NCBI GenBank assembly: GCA_002789465.1
Contig: PFTH01000189.1
Location: forward strand, 1 to 5,003
Direction: 5' to 3'
Length of the DNA: 5,003 nucleotides
From: Candidatus Roizmanbacteria bacterium CG_4_9_14_0_8_um_filter_34_12
Lineage (GTDB): Bacteria; Patescibacteriota; Microgenomatia; UBA1406; GWC2-37-13
Part shown: positions 1 to 4,920 of the stretch, piece after piece
Numbering within the stretch: position 1 is the first letter of the stretch
Layout of the letters: each line of letters begins with the position of its first letter
Translations under genes and position numbers: made by a program
Notes under the pieces: generated by a model
Database searches by the model: none
Seen by the model: the letters and a program-made list of their open reading frames with translations, nothing else
Told to the model about the DNA's origin: nothing

Positions 1-2
1 TT

Positions 3-63
3 AAGCTCGGGCGGGCAAAAAGGAAGGGGGTTGGGGGGAAGGAATTTTTGCCCGCCCTCGCTT
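3..63. other. Stem-loop with G-rich loop inside the left repeat
   Basis: Arms 3-21 and 45-63 can pair as a 4-bp outer stem (AAGC/GCTT), a 2-bp mismatch and a continuous 13-bp stem (GGGCGGGCAAAAA with its complement). The loop, 22-44, has G runs of 2, 5, 6 and 2 separated by AA, TT and AA, and is nearly a mirror repeat. Such a loop could form a two-tier G-quadruplex or a triplex. An identical structure on the other strand lies at 4943-5003. No function is known from the sequence alone. Confidence 0.75.
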
Positions 64-85
64 TTTCGCCGCCGCCGAATTTCGT
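3..85 (+). repeat. Left copy of a perfect 83-bp inverted terminal repeat
   Basis: Every base from 3 to 85 is the complement of the matching base counted back from 5003 to 4921 (position p pairs with 5006-p), with no mismatch. The repeat is GC-rich, in strong contrast to the AT-rich genes it encloses. Its outer part (3-63) is itself a stem-loop: arms at 3-21 and 45-63 pair at 17 of 19 positions and enclose a 23-nt loop that is all purine apart from one TT. The inner part (64-85) carries a GCC-triplet run. It could be a transposon-like end, an inversion site or a dispersed genomic repeat. Confidence 0.95.
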
Positions 86-105
86 ATTTCGCTTTGCGAA
101 ATGCG
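83..105. repeat. Left subterminal hairpin (AT-rich arms)
   Basis: ATTTCGC (86-92) and GCGAAAT (96-102) form a perfect 7-bp stem with a TTT loop. The stem can extend by C83-G105, G84-C104 and a T85-G103 wobble. It starts where the perfect terminal repeat ends. A hairpin of the same size stands at the same place beside the right repeat with four different base pairs, so the shape appears to be kept while the sequence changed. Confidence 0.8.
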
Positions 106-116
106 TCGCCAATACA

Positions 117-152
117 GTTGCGCTTGACCCGCCCTGCCCATTCGCGCGCAAC
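117..152. repeat. Short inverted repeat with 22-nt loop
   Basis: GTTGCGC (117-123) is complementary to GCGCAAC (146-152), with a C-rich 22-nt loop. The stretch is GC-rich like the terminal repeat and lies between it and the AT-rich promoter of the C gene, so it probably belongs to the flanking repeat structure rather than to the defence genes. No function is assigned. Confidence 0.45.
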
Positions 153-173
153 ATCAAGGAACTCCCTATGCTA

Positions 174-213
174 ACTATAGTATGTAGAATCAAAATTAGC
201 AAGTGTGTATACT
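174..213 (+). promoter_or_regulatory. Probable promoter and C-box-like operator of the C/endonuclease operon
   Basis: TATACT at 208-213 is a good -10 box. Seventeen bases upstream is only TAGAAT (185-190), a poor -35, as expected for a promoter needing an activator. Just upstream of that is the perfect 8-bp palindrome ACTATAGT (174-181), which resembles the ACT/AGT-type half-sites of C-protein operators. TAGTAT (178-183) and ATACTA (209-214) are also an inverted pair. Transcription would begin near 220, about 25 nt before the C gene ATG. Known C proteins bind such sites to activate their own operon and later restrain it; assigning that role here is inference. Confidence 0.4.
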
Positions 214-222
214 AAAAGTAGC
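208..222. promoter_or_regulatory. Degenerate copy of the TATACT-N3-AGTATA dyad
   Basis: TATACTaaaAGTAGC keeps 10 of the 12 arm positions, and the 3-bp spacer, of the dyad at 3055-3069 between the methyltransferase and CBASS genes. Its left arm is the proposed -10 of the C/endonuclease promoter. If the dyad at 3055-3069 is the operator of the LexA-methyltransferase fusion, this would be a weaker second site. Chance similarity in AT-rich promoter DNA cannot be excluded. Confidence 0.3.
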
Positions 223-244
223 ATTTAAGATTATTGATAATATT

Positions 245-454
245 ATGAAAAAAGAAATTTTAATAAAATTTGGCAAAAAAGTAAGAGAAATAAGAGTAAG
301 ACAGAATCTATCGCAAGAAAAATTGGCCACAAAGGCCGGCGTTCACCGCACTTATATTGGCATGATTGAAAGAGCAGAAAAAAATATCACATTGGAAAAC
401 ATTGAAAAAGTTGCCAAAGCTCTTGGGTTATCAGTCAAAGAATTATTTAATTAA
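245..454 (+). CDS. Restriction-modification controller (C) protein, XRE-family HTH
   Basis: The 69-residue protein is almost entirely a five-helix Cro/C1-type helix-turn-helix. The HTH core is about residues 22-50: LSQEKLA forms the first helix, and AGVHRTYIGMIER the turn and recognition helix. The protein ends in GLSVKELFN, as single-domain C proteins do. The HRTYI..IER pattern is typical of C proteins of type II R-M systems, which dimerise on C-boxes to activate, then limit, transcription of themselves and the endonuclease, so that methylation precedes cutting. It lies 2 bp upstream of the endonuclease gene, the usual C-R arrangement. The frame stays open upstream to a GTG at 203, but the ATG at 245 is preferred because the proposed -10 box (208-213) lies inside that extension and the extra 14 residues do not belong to the fold. 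No Shine-Dalgarno is evident. A solitary phage-type regulator is possible but less likely. Confidence 0.82.
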   Translation: MKKEILIKFGKKVREIRVRQNLSQEKLATKAGVHRTYIGMIERAEKNITLENIEKVAKALGLSVKELFN

Positions 455-456
455 AT

Positions 457-1464
457 ATGCAACCAAATAAAAAATTTATAACAATTAATGATAATATAGG
501 TAAAATTAAAGCTCTTTTGTATGAGTTGGTTTTACAGCCAAGATTGAATGCGATTAAATGGTCTCTGATTACAAAACAAACTCCGAATATAAAAATTGGT
601 TATCCTGGCCAACATCTCGCGTCTTTAATAACTGGAATGGAGGGAGAAAGAACTGGAGCGAGAGGGAATGATTTAATTGACGGATCTGAAGTTAAATCTT
701 GTTCAAGAATTGATCAGTTAGATATTTGTGGGGATTGTAAATCACCTGTAGCTCGTCTCGAGGAAATTTGCTCTAATTGTGGTTCAAAAAATATTGATAG
801 AAAAAATGATTCAAAATGGCTATTTTCAGTTAGAAGTGAAGATGAGTTGAATTTTTTACTTCACGGGGTGGGCAGGGTTTTATTGGTTATGGGTGATTAT
901 CCTGATTTTGAAAATGGTAATTTTGAAACAATACGATTTCAGGCTTTTGAAATTTGGCCAGAAAATAAAAGGAATTATAGATTCGCTGAAATAATGACCA
1001 ATTATTATAATAAAATTTATTTAGCTCATAAAAAGAAAAATGCAGGTAAAAATCCTGCACCTAAAAATTTCTGGCCGTATCAATACCAGTTTTATATCTG
1101 TAATCCAATTTTAGTATTCTCTTGTTTGGTAACTAAGGCTAATTCGAATCCAAAAATTGAAGTTCAGCATTATTTAGAACCATCTGTAAATCGTGAAAAG
1201 CAGGAATCTGTTTTAATGCCTGCTTCAATTTTAAATGAAACAGAGATGAATTTAATTTTTAAAAAATCTCCTAAAAACGAAGTAACTAAAATGATCAAAA
1301 AAGATCATTTAGATAAATTAAGAGGGTTTAAAAAACTTACCCTAGAAGATAAACAAAAAATGTTTATTGGAATAAACGAAGAATTGCGAAAAGTTTTACC
1401 GTTGAGAGATACCGATAAAATTTCTACATCTAAAACAAAATATTCGCGCCGAAATCATTTATAG
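457..1464 (+). CDS. Type II restriction endonuclease, MamI-like, with zinc-ribbon insertion
   Basis: This 335-residue protein carries a PD-(D/E)XK-type active site at about 64-80: an Asp-rich strand (D72, D75) leads into GSEVKSCSR, giving the E78-x-K80 pair. Right after it, C91/C94 and C105/C108 form two CxxC knuckles, probably binding zinc. A conserved-looking FQAFEIWP follows at 161-168. The combination of a GARGxDLxDGSEVKSCSR block, the four-cysteine insertion and the length resembles the MamI endonuclease family as I remember it. MamI itself cuts GATNNNNATC; the site here may differ. It should cut unmodified invading DNA as partner of the convergent methyltransferase. Translation is probably coupled to the C gene 2 bp upstream. 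The C-terminal end, about 320-335, is basic and looks disordered. The stop codon overlaps the end of the methyltransferase gene. Restriction endonuclease is well supported; the family name is from memory. Confidence 0.75.
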   Translation: MQPNKKFITINDNIGKIKALLYELVLQPRLNAIKWSLITKQTPNIKIGYPGQHLASLITGMEGERTGARGNDLIDGSEVKSCSRIDQLDICGDCKSPVARLEEICSNCGSKNIDRKNDSKWLFSVRSEDELNFLLHGVGRVLLVMGDYPDFENGNFETIRFQAFEIWPENKRNYRFAEIMTNYYNKIYLAHKKKNAGKNPAPKNFWPYQYQFYICNPILVFSCLVTKANSNPKIEVQHYLEPSVNREKQESVLMPASILNETEMNLIFKKSPKNEVTKMIKKDHLDKLRGFKKLTLEDKQKMFIGINEELRKVLPLRDTDKISTSKTKYSRRNHL

Positions 1465-3018
1465 CAACCTAGGAGTTCGCTTAAATTGATTAATCCTTTC
1501 TTTGGAAATTTTTACATACTTTTCGTCAAGGTCTATTCCGATATAATTCCTGTTTAAGTTTAAGCAAGCTAATGCGGTTGATCCTCCCCCAATAAAAGGA
1601 TCCAAGACGACCATTTCTTCATCACTACTTGCTTTTATTAGTCTTTCAATCAATTGCAAAGGCTTTTGTGTAGGGTGATACCTCTTTTCTTTGTAAAAAT
1701 TAATATCGCTCCAAACATCAGTAAAACCCATTTGTGGGTTAAAGACAAAATTAACTTCTGAATATGGCTTTTTAAAGTTTAATATTTTTTCAAGTTTTCC
1801 CCATTGTTCTTTTGTTGGTATTTGTGCGAGTATGTTTTCACCGGTATAAAGAGACCATAATCCGCCACCATTACTTTTCACTTCCATTTTGTCGTTTATT
1901 TCTTTGGCAGTTAATCCTGCTTTTTTTTGTTGCTCAAGTAGAAATTTTTTTATCTCGGGTTGATTATTGCGAGCGAAAAACAAAACGCTTTCTGTCACAT
2001 TTGGAAACATTTTATAATTTTTTGTAGCCCTACCACTTATTGCTTGTATTCCTTTGTTTATAATTATCTGTTGTCTTAGTGCAAAACCCCCTCTTTCGAT
2101 TTCCGGCAATAAATAAGACAAAGTTCTAAAATATCCAAATAAATAAAAACAGCCTGTCTTTTTTACTACTCTTGATAATTCCTTGAGCCATTGTTTGCAC
2201 CAATAAATATAATCGTTTTCTGTGCGCCATTTATAGTCCCATTTTTCATTTATAACTTTCCAGTAAGGCGGATCCGCGACAATTAAATCAACTGAATGAT
2301 TCGGCAGTTTTTTTAATTCCTCAATTGCATCTCCGCAAATGATTTTATTTAATGGAAGTTTATCAAGTTTTTTTAAAGGTCTTTCGACTTCAAACTTCTC
2401 CTTTATTTCTGGAGAGAGTATTTCATTTTTTATTACATCAACAACTAGTCCCTGAATAATTATTTCTTGCTCACCCCTTTTTATAATAATAGGCTCATAT
2501 TCTTTATTAGCTGGTTGCAGACGAATTTGATTTTTCTCTTTGTAAAATGTTTTTAAGGTTGCCTCGTAATTGTCAATTAAGGCAACAATTTTCTGTCCGT
2601 TTTCCGCTGTTTGTTGTTCTTTTACCAAAACAACATCACCGTCATTAATGTTTTCGTCAATCATGCTATTTCCAGCTACTCGCAAAGCGTAGAAGTTTCC
2701 GCCTTTCATTACTTTTGTTTTTGGTATGGCGATAGTTTCCTTGACTTGAATAGCCTCAATCGGCTGACCGGCGGCAATAACTCCCATTAAAGGAATTTTT
2801 ACCATTTGCTGACTTTCGTAAACAGATATGGACCTTGGACTATTTTCTTCTTTGTTTAAAAACCCTTCGTCTTGTAATTTTTTTATGTGAAAATGAATCG
2901 TAGAAACAGAGGATAGTTTTAAATGCTTTTTGATTTCTTCCAAGGAAGGCGCAAAACCCTTCTTTTTTTGGAAAGAAGTAATAAAGTCCAATATTTGTTT
3001 TTGTCTTTTTGTAGGCAT
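1459..3018 (-). CDS. LexA repressor fused to a beta-class DNA methyltransferase
   Basis: One uninterrupted 519-residue frame contains two whole proteins. Residues 1-68 are a LexA winged helix (APSLEEIKKHLKLSSVSTIHFHIKKL covers both HTH helices in two parts, 23-36 and 36-48). Residues about 73-200 are the S24 autopeptidase domain: scissile A83-G84 in GVIAAGQPIE, Ser118 in VAGNSMIDE and Lys156 in EATLKTF, almost the same numbering as E. coli LexA (A84-G85, S119, K156). Residues about 220-519 are an amino-methyltransferase: motif IV DPPYW at 249-253, a target-recognition stretch about 320-440, HPTQKP at 448-453, then SAM-binding motif I DPFIGGGS at 473-480. That order defines the beta class (N6-adenine or N4-cytosine). 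It should protect DNA from the neighbouring endonuclease while its N-terminus acts as a repressor. The start at 3018 is the LexA start and lies about 39 nt after the predicted transcription start. Some methyltransferases carry an autoregulatory HTH; a whole LexA is unusual. Confidence 0.92.
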   Translation of the reverse strand: MPTKRQKQILDFITSFQKKKGFAPSLEEIKKHLKLSSVSTIHFHIKKLQDEGFLNKEENSPRSISVYESQQMVKIPLMGVIAAGQPIEAIQVKETIAIPKTKVMKGGNFYALRVAGNSMIDENINDGDVVLVKEQQTAENGQKIVALIDNYEATLKTFYKEKNQIRLQPANKEYEPIIIKRGEQEIIIQGLVVDVIKNEILSPEIKEKFEVERPLKKLDKLPLNKIICGDAIEELKKLPNHSVDLIVADPPYWKVINEKWDYKWRTENDYIYWCKQWLKELSRVVKKTGCFYLFGYFRTLSYLLPEIERGGFALRQQIIINKGIQAISGRATKNYKMFPNVTESVLFFARNNQPEIKKFLLEQQKKAGLTAKEINDKMEVKSNGGGLWSLYTGENILAQIPTKEQWGKLEKILNFKKPYSEVNFVFNPQMGFTDVWSDINFYKEKRYHPTQKPLQLIERLIKASSDEEMVVLDPFIGGGSTALACLNLNRNYIGIDLDEKYVKISKERINQFKRTPRLL

Positions 3019-3031
3019 AAATTTATGGCTA

Positions 3032-3060
3032 TTGACTTTCGATTTACTTTCGATTATACT
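3032..3060 (+). promoter_or_regulatory. Rightward sigma70 promoter of the GIY-YIG/CBASS operon
   Basis: TTGACT (3032-3037) and TATACT (3055-3060) are separated by exactly 17 bp, each one base from the sigma70 consensus. The predicted start of transcription is near 3067, about 50 nt before the ATG at 3119. The -35 and spacer consist of two near-identical 11-bp direct repeats (3032-3042 and 3043-3053, 10 of 11 bases equal). The -10 is the left arm of the central dyad. Confidence 0.7.
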
Positions 3061-3069
3061 ACCAGTATA
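3055..3069. promoter_or_regulatory. Central dyad TATACTaccAGTATA, candidate operator of the LexA domain
   Basis: A perfect 6-bp inverted repeat with a 3-bp spacer sits midway between two opposed promoters and supplies both -10 boxes. LexA proteins bind dyads that overlap their own promoters, and this dyad is in the promoter of a gene encoding a LexA domain, so it is the obvious candidate. It does not match the E. coli CTGT-N8-ACAG or the Bacillus GAAC-N4-GTTC box. Part of the symmetry is unavoidable because both arms are -10 boxes, so the operator role is inference. Confidence 0.5.
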
Positions 3070-3092
3070 GACGAATTTAAAAATGTCGTCAA
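3064..3092 (-). promoter_or_regulatory. Leftward sigma70 promoter of the lexA-methyltransferase gene
   Basis: On the minus strand, TTGACG (3092-3087) and TATACT (3069-3064) are separated by 17 bp. Predicted transcription starts near 3057, giving a leader of about 39 nt. The -10 is the right arm of the dyad shared with the opposing promoter, so RNA polymerase can hardly occupy both promoters at once, and the two transcripts would overlap by about 10 nt at their 5' ends. Confidence 0.7.
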
Positions 3093-3118
3093 TACTTATA
3101 AAAATTAACTAAAACAAT

Positions 3119-3415
3119 ATGCCAAAATTTAGCAGGACCCAAAAGTTTACAAAAGCCAATATTGCCAATGTTCCTCAGAATAAGGCAATAATTTACAAGA
3201 TAAAGAGTAAAGACGGGGAAAATCTTTATACCGGAATTGCTGGACGCGGTCGCCCACAGGACAGGTTGTTAGAACATAAGGAAATTAAAAAAGAAATAAT
3301 TCCAGAAGGCACGAGATTTCAATATGCGCAGGTTAAGACAAAGGAAATAGCCAGCAAAATTGAAAAGTCGATTATAAAGAAAGAACAGCCCGAATTTAAC
3401 GAGCAACATAAATAA
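3119..3415 (+). CDS. Small GIY-YIG-domain protein, first gene of the CBASS operon
   Basis: The 98-residue protein has the outline of a lone GIY-YIG nuclease domain. Y26 in AIIYKIKSKDG stands for the GIY tyrosine, and LYTGIA (37-42) for the YIG strand with Y38 and G40. An arginine-rich segment GRGRPQDRLLEH (42-53) supplies the usual catalytic Arg. IEKSIIKKEQPEFN (81-94) supplies the metal-binding E82 and terminal Asn. All key positions appear present, so a nuclease activity is plausible, though Thr replaces Ile in YIG and no DNA-binding domain is attached. It is the first gene after the rightward promoter and ends 14 bp before the CD-NTase gene, so it is probably co-transcribed with CBASS. It might be an ancillary nuclease of that system, a third defence component or a regulator; the sequence does not decide. 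No Shine-Dalgarno is seen. Confidence 0.68.
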   Translation: MPKFSRTQKFTKANIANVPQNKAIIYKIKSKDGENLYTGIAGRGRPQDRLLEHKEIKKEIIPEGTRFQYAQVKTKEIASKIEKSIIKKEQPEFNEQHK

Positions 3416-3429
3416 AAATTTAATAAAAT

Positions 3430-4281
3430 ATGGCAATACCAGAAACACAATTGGAAACATGGGCAAATCAAGGTGCAATTACAACGGCTAAATCAACAGC
3501 TGACTCTGTTAAAAACGCTCTAAATTCTTATACAGAATGGCCAGAAGGAATTGATTTTGAAGTTTATTTGCAAGGTTCTTATAAAAACGACACTAATATC
3601 CGTGGTGATAGCGATGTGGATGTTGTTATTCAACTTAATTCAACGTTTTACAGCAATCTTTCTGAAGATCAAAAAGGTGTTTTAGGATTAACTCCCGCCT
3701 CTTATGGCTTGCCAAATTTTAGAGCAAATGTTTTGAACATTTTAAAAAGTTATTACGGGCAAGATCAAATAGTTGAAGGCAATAAATCAATAAAAGTAAA
3801 GGCAACTAATGGAAGGCTACCTGCTGATGTTGTTGTTTGCTCGCAATACAGACAATACAAAACTGTAAATAGTTACGATTATATTGAGGGGATATGCTTT
3901 TGGACCCAAAATGATAATAGACAGGTTATAAATTATCCCAAAACTCATTACGATAACGGGGTTTCAAAACATCAAAATAGTAATAAATGGCACAAGCCAG
4001 TAGTGAGATTATTTAAAAATTTCCGTGGAAGCATTTCTGGCGACGCAACACCGTCGTACTTTTTGGAGTGTATGCTTTATAACACGCCTAATTCAAAGTT
4101 TGGGACGAGCTATGGGGATACTTTTTGTAATATCGTAAATTGGCTTAATGAAAATAGCTTGGATAATTTTGTCTGCCAAAATGGACAACTTAATCTTTTT
4201 GGTACATCACAAGAGCAGTGGAGTACAGGCGAAGCAAAAATTTTTATTAAAAATCTTATTTCACTTTGGAATAATTGGTAA
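3430..4281 (+). CDS. CBASS CD-NTase (cyclic oligonucleotide synthase)
   Basis: This 283-residue nucleotidyltransferase has the polymerase-beta-like signature of CGAS/DncV-like enzymes. LQGSYKNDTNIRGDSDVDVVIQL starts with G49-S50 (47-60 and 61-69), D62-x-D64 binds the metals, and D133 in LPADVVV is the third acidic residue. The helical segment about 186-222 (KPVVRLFKNF and SYFLECMLYNTP) fits the C-terminal domain of CD-NTases. Members of this family join nucleotides into cyclic di- or trinucleotides on phage infection; the product here cannot be told. The effector gene follows after a single base, so the pair forms a type I CBASS, with no Cap2/Cap3 or HORMA/TRIP13 genes. ATG at 3430 is taken as start because the GS motif then lies at the usual distance from the N-terminus. 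It could be mistaken for a generic nucleotidyltransferase, but the neighbour argues for CBASS. Confidence 0.88.
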   Translation: MAIPETQLETWANQGAITTAKSTADSVKNALNSYTEWPEGIDFEVYLQGSYKNDTNIRGDSDVDVVIQLNSTFYSNLSEDQKGVLGLTPASYGLPNFRANVLNILKSYYGQDQIVEGNKSIKVKATNGRLPADVVVCSQYRQYKTVNSYDYIEGICFWTQNDNRQVINYPKTHYDNGVSKHQNSNKWHKPVVRLFKNFRGSISGDATPSYFLECMLYNTPNSKFGTSYGDTFCNIVNWLNENSLDNFVCQNGQLNLFGTSQEQWSTGEAKIFIKNLISLWNNW

Positions 4282-4282
4282 T

Positions 4283-4885
4283 ATGCATACCTACTCAATA
4301 GATACAGAGGAAAGAAAAAATATTTTATTATTTTTAGCTGTAGTCAGCATTATTTTTTCTTGGAGTTTTTACAAAATACTTGGTAACTATCAAGTTTTTT
4401 TGCCGTGGTGGATTGAAAGTCCATCGATATTATTTTTTTATGGATTATTTTTTGCGATTTTTGATAAGTGGTTTTGGCAATATCTCAAAAAAATAAAGTT
4501 TGTAAAAACTCCCAATTTAAATGGAGAGTGGAACGGCAATTTAAAATCTTCTTTTAACAATCACTCTGTGGAAGTAAAAGCTACATTAAAAATCTTTCAA
4601 ACTTGGACAAGGATTAAAATTTTATTAACAACAGATCAATCCTTATCTCAAAGTGAAACAGCCTCAATTGTAATTGACACGCCCGAAGGCAACTATTTAA
4701 GTTATCAATATATTAACGAGCCGAAATCAAACTCGGTTAAAACTATGAGTATTCACAGAGGAACAGTGAGATTGATTTTTGACGAAGAAAAAAACACTTT
4801 GAATGGCGAATATTATTCCGGTAGAGATAGACAAAACTTTGGTAGTTTAAGTTTTGAAAAGAATACAAACATTAAAGTTACTTAA
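4283..4885 (+). CDS. cap15: Cap15-like CBASS effector (two TM segments plus beta-barrel)
   Basis: The 200-residue protein has two hydrophobic segments, about 13-33 and 45-62, rich in Phe, Ile and Trp. A soluble beta-rich domain (about 78-192) opens with NLNGEWNGNLKSS and closes with GEYYSGRDRQNFGSLSF. This is the plan of the SMODS-associated 2TM-beta family (Cap15), in which the barrel binds the cyclic nucleotide and the membrane part oligomerises to disrupt the inner membrane and kill the infected cell. It follows the CD-NTase stop by 1 bp, so translation is probably coupled. The frame is open upstream to 4148, but that extension lies within the CD-NTase gene and would put 45 extra residues before TM1, so the ATG at 4283 is chosen. 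No signal peptide is needed because TM1 would insert the protein. Family assignment rests on architecture and motif resemblance; no search was possible. Confidence 0.85.
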   Translation: MHTYSIDTEERKNILLFLAVVSIIFSWSFYKILGNYQVFLPWWIESPSILFFYGLFFAIFDKWFWQYLKKIKFVKTPNLNGEWNGNLKSSFNNHSVEVKATLKIFQTWTRIKILLTTDQSLSQSETASIVIDTPEGNYLSYQYINEPKSNSVKTMSIHRGTVRLIFDEEKNTLNGEYYSGRDRQNFGSLSFEKNTNIKVT

Positions 4886-4903
4886 TTATAATTTAGGCGG
4901 TGC

Positions 4904-4920
4904 GCCCCGCTTTGCGGGGC
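4904..4920. repeat. Right subterminal hairpin (GC-rich arms)
   Basis: GCCCCGC (4904-4910) and GCGGGGC (4914-4920) form a perfect 7-bp stem with a TTT loop. Two more pairs (G4900-C4922, T4901-A4921) are possible if 4902-4903 bulge out. It lies 18 bp beyond the stop codon of the Cap15-like gene and could slow or end transcription of the CBASS operon, but no T-run follows it, so it is not called an intrinsic terminator. It is the structural partner of the hairpin at 83-105. Confidence 0.75.

Noticed and set aside
124..129. TTGACC as a -35 box
   Set aside because: No -10 lies 16-19 bp downstream; the stretch is GC-rich and falls in the loop of the 117-152 inverted repeat.
117..152. Integron attC site
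   Set aside because: The GTT- and AAC-containing arms are in the reverse order from attC and do not match the RYYYAAC/GTTRRRY cores; no integrase is present.
203..244. GTG start for the C protein
   Set aside because: It precedes the predicted transcription start near 220 and adds residues outside the HTH fold.
1812..2027. Plus-strand open frame of 71 codons
   Set aside because: It lies wholly opposite the methyltransferase part of the fusion gene, has a low-complexity hydrophobic translation and no upstream signals.
2923..3108. Plus-strand open frame of 61 codons across the lexA start
   Set aside because: It runs antisense to the LexA helix-turn-helix region and through the divergent promoters; its translation resembles no family.
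3269..3478. Minus-strand open frame of 69 codons
   Set aside because: Antisense to the GIY-YIG and CD-NTase genes; the Phe/Leu-rich translation is what antisense of Lys/Glu-rich coding gives.
4148..4282. Longer start for the Cap15-like gene
   Set aside because: The extra 45 residues lie in the CD-NTase coding region out of frame; the ATG at 4283, 1 bp after the preceding stop, gives the usual two-TM layout.
4110..4298. Minus-strand open frame of 62 codons
   Set aside because: Antisense to the end of the CD-NTase gene, with no supporting signals.
457..4885. Alternative genetic code (TGA read as an amino acid)
   Set aside because: All six genes end at TAA or TAG and read through intact under the standard bacterial code with TGG as Trp.
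4904..4920. Rho-independent terminator of the CBASS operon
   Set aside because: The hairpin is strong but no T-tract follows on either strand, and an equivalent hairpin at 83-105 lies where no gene ends.
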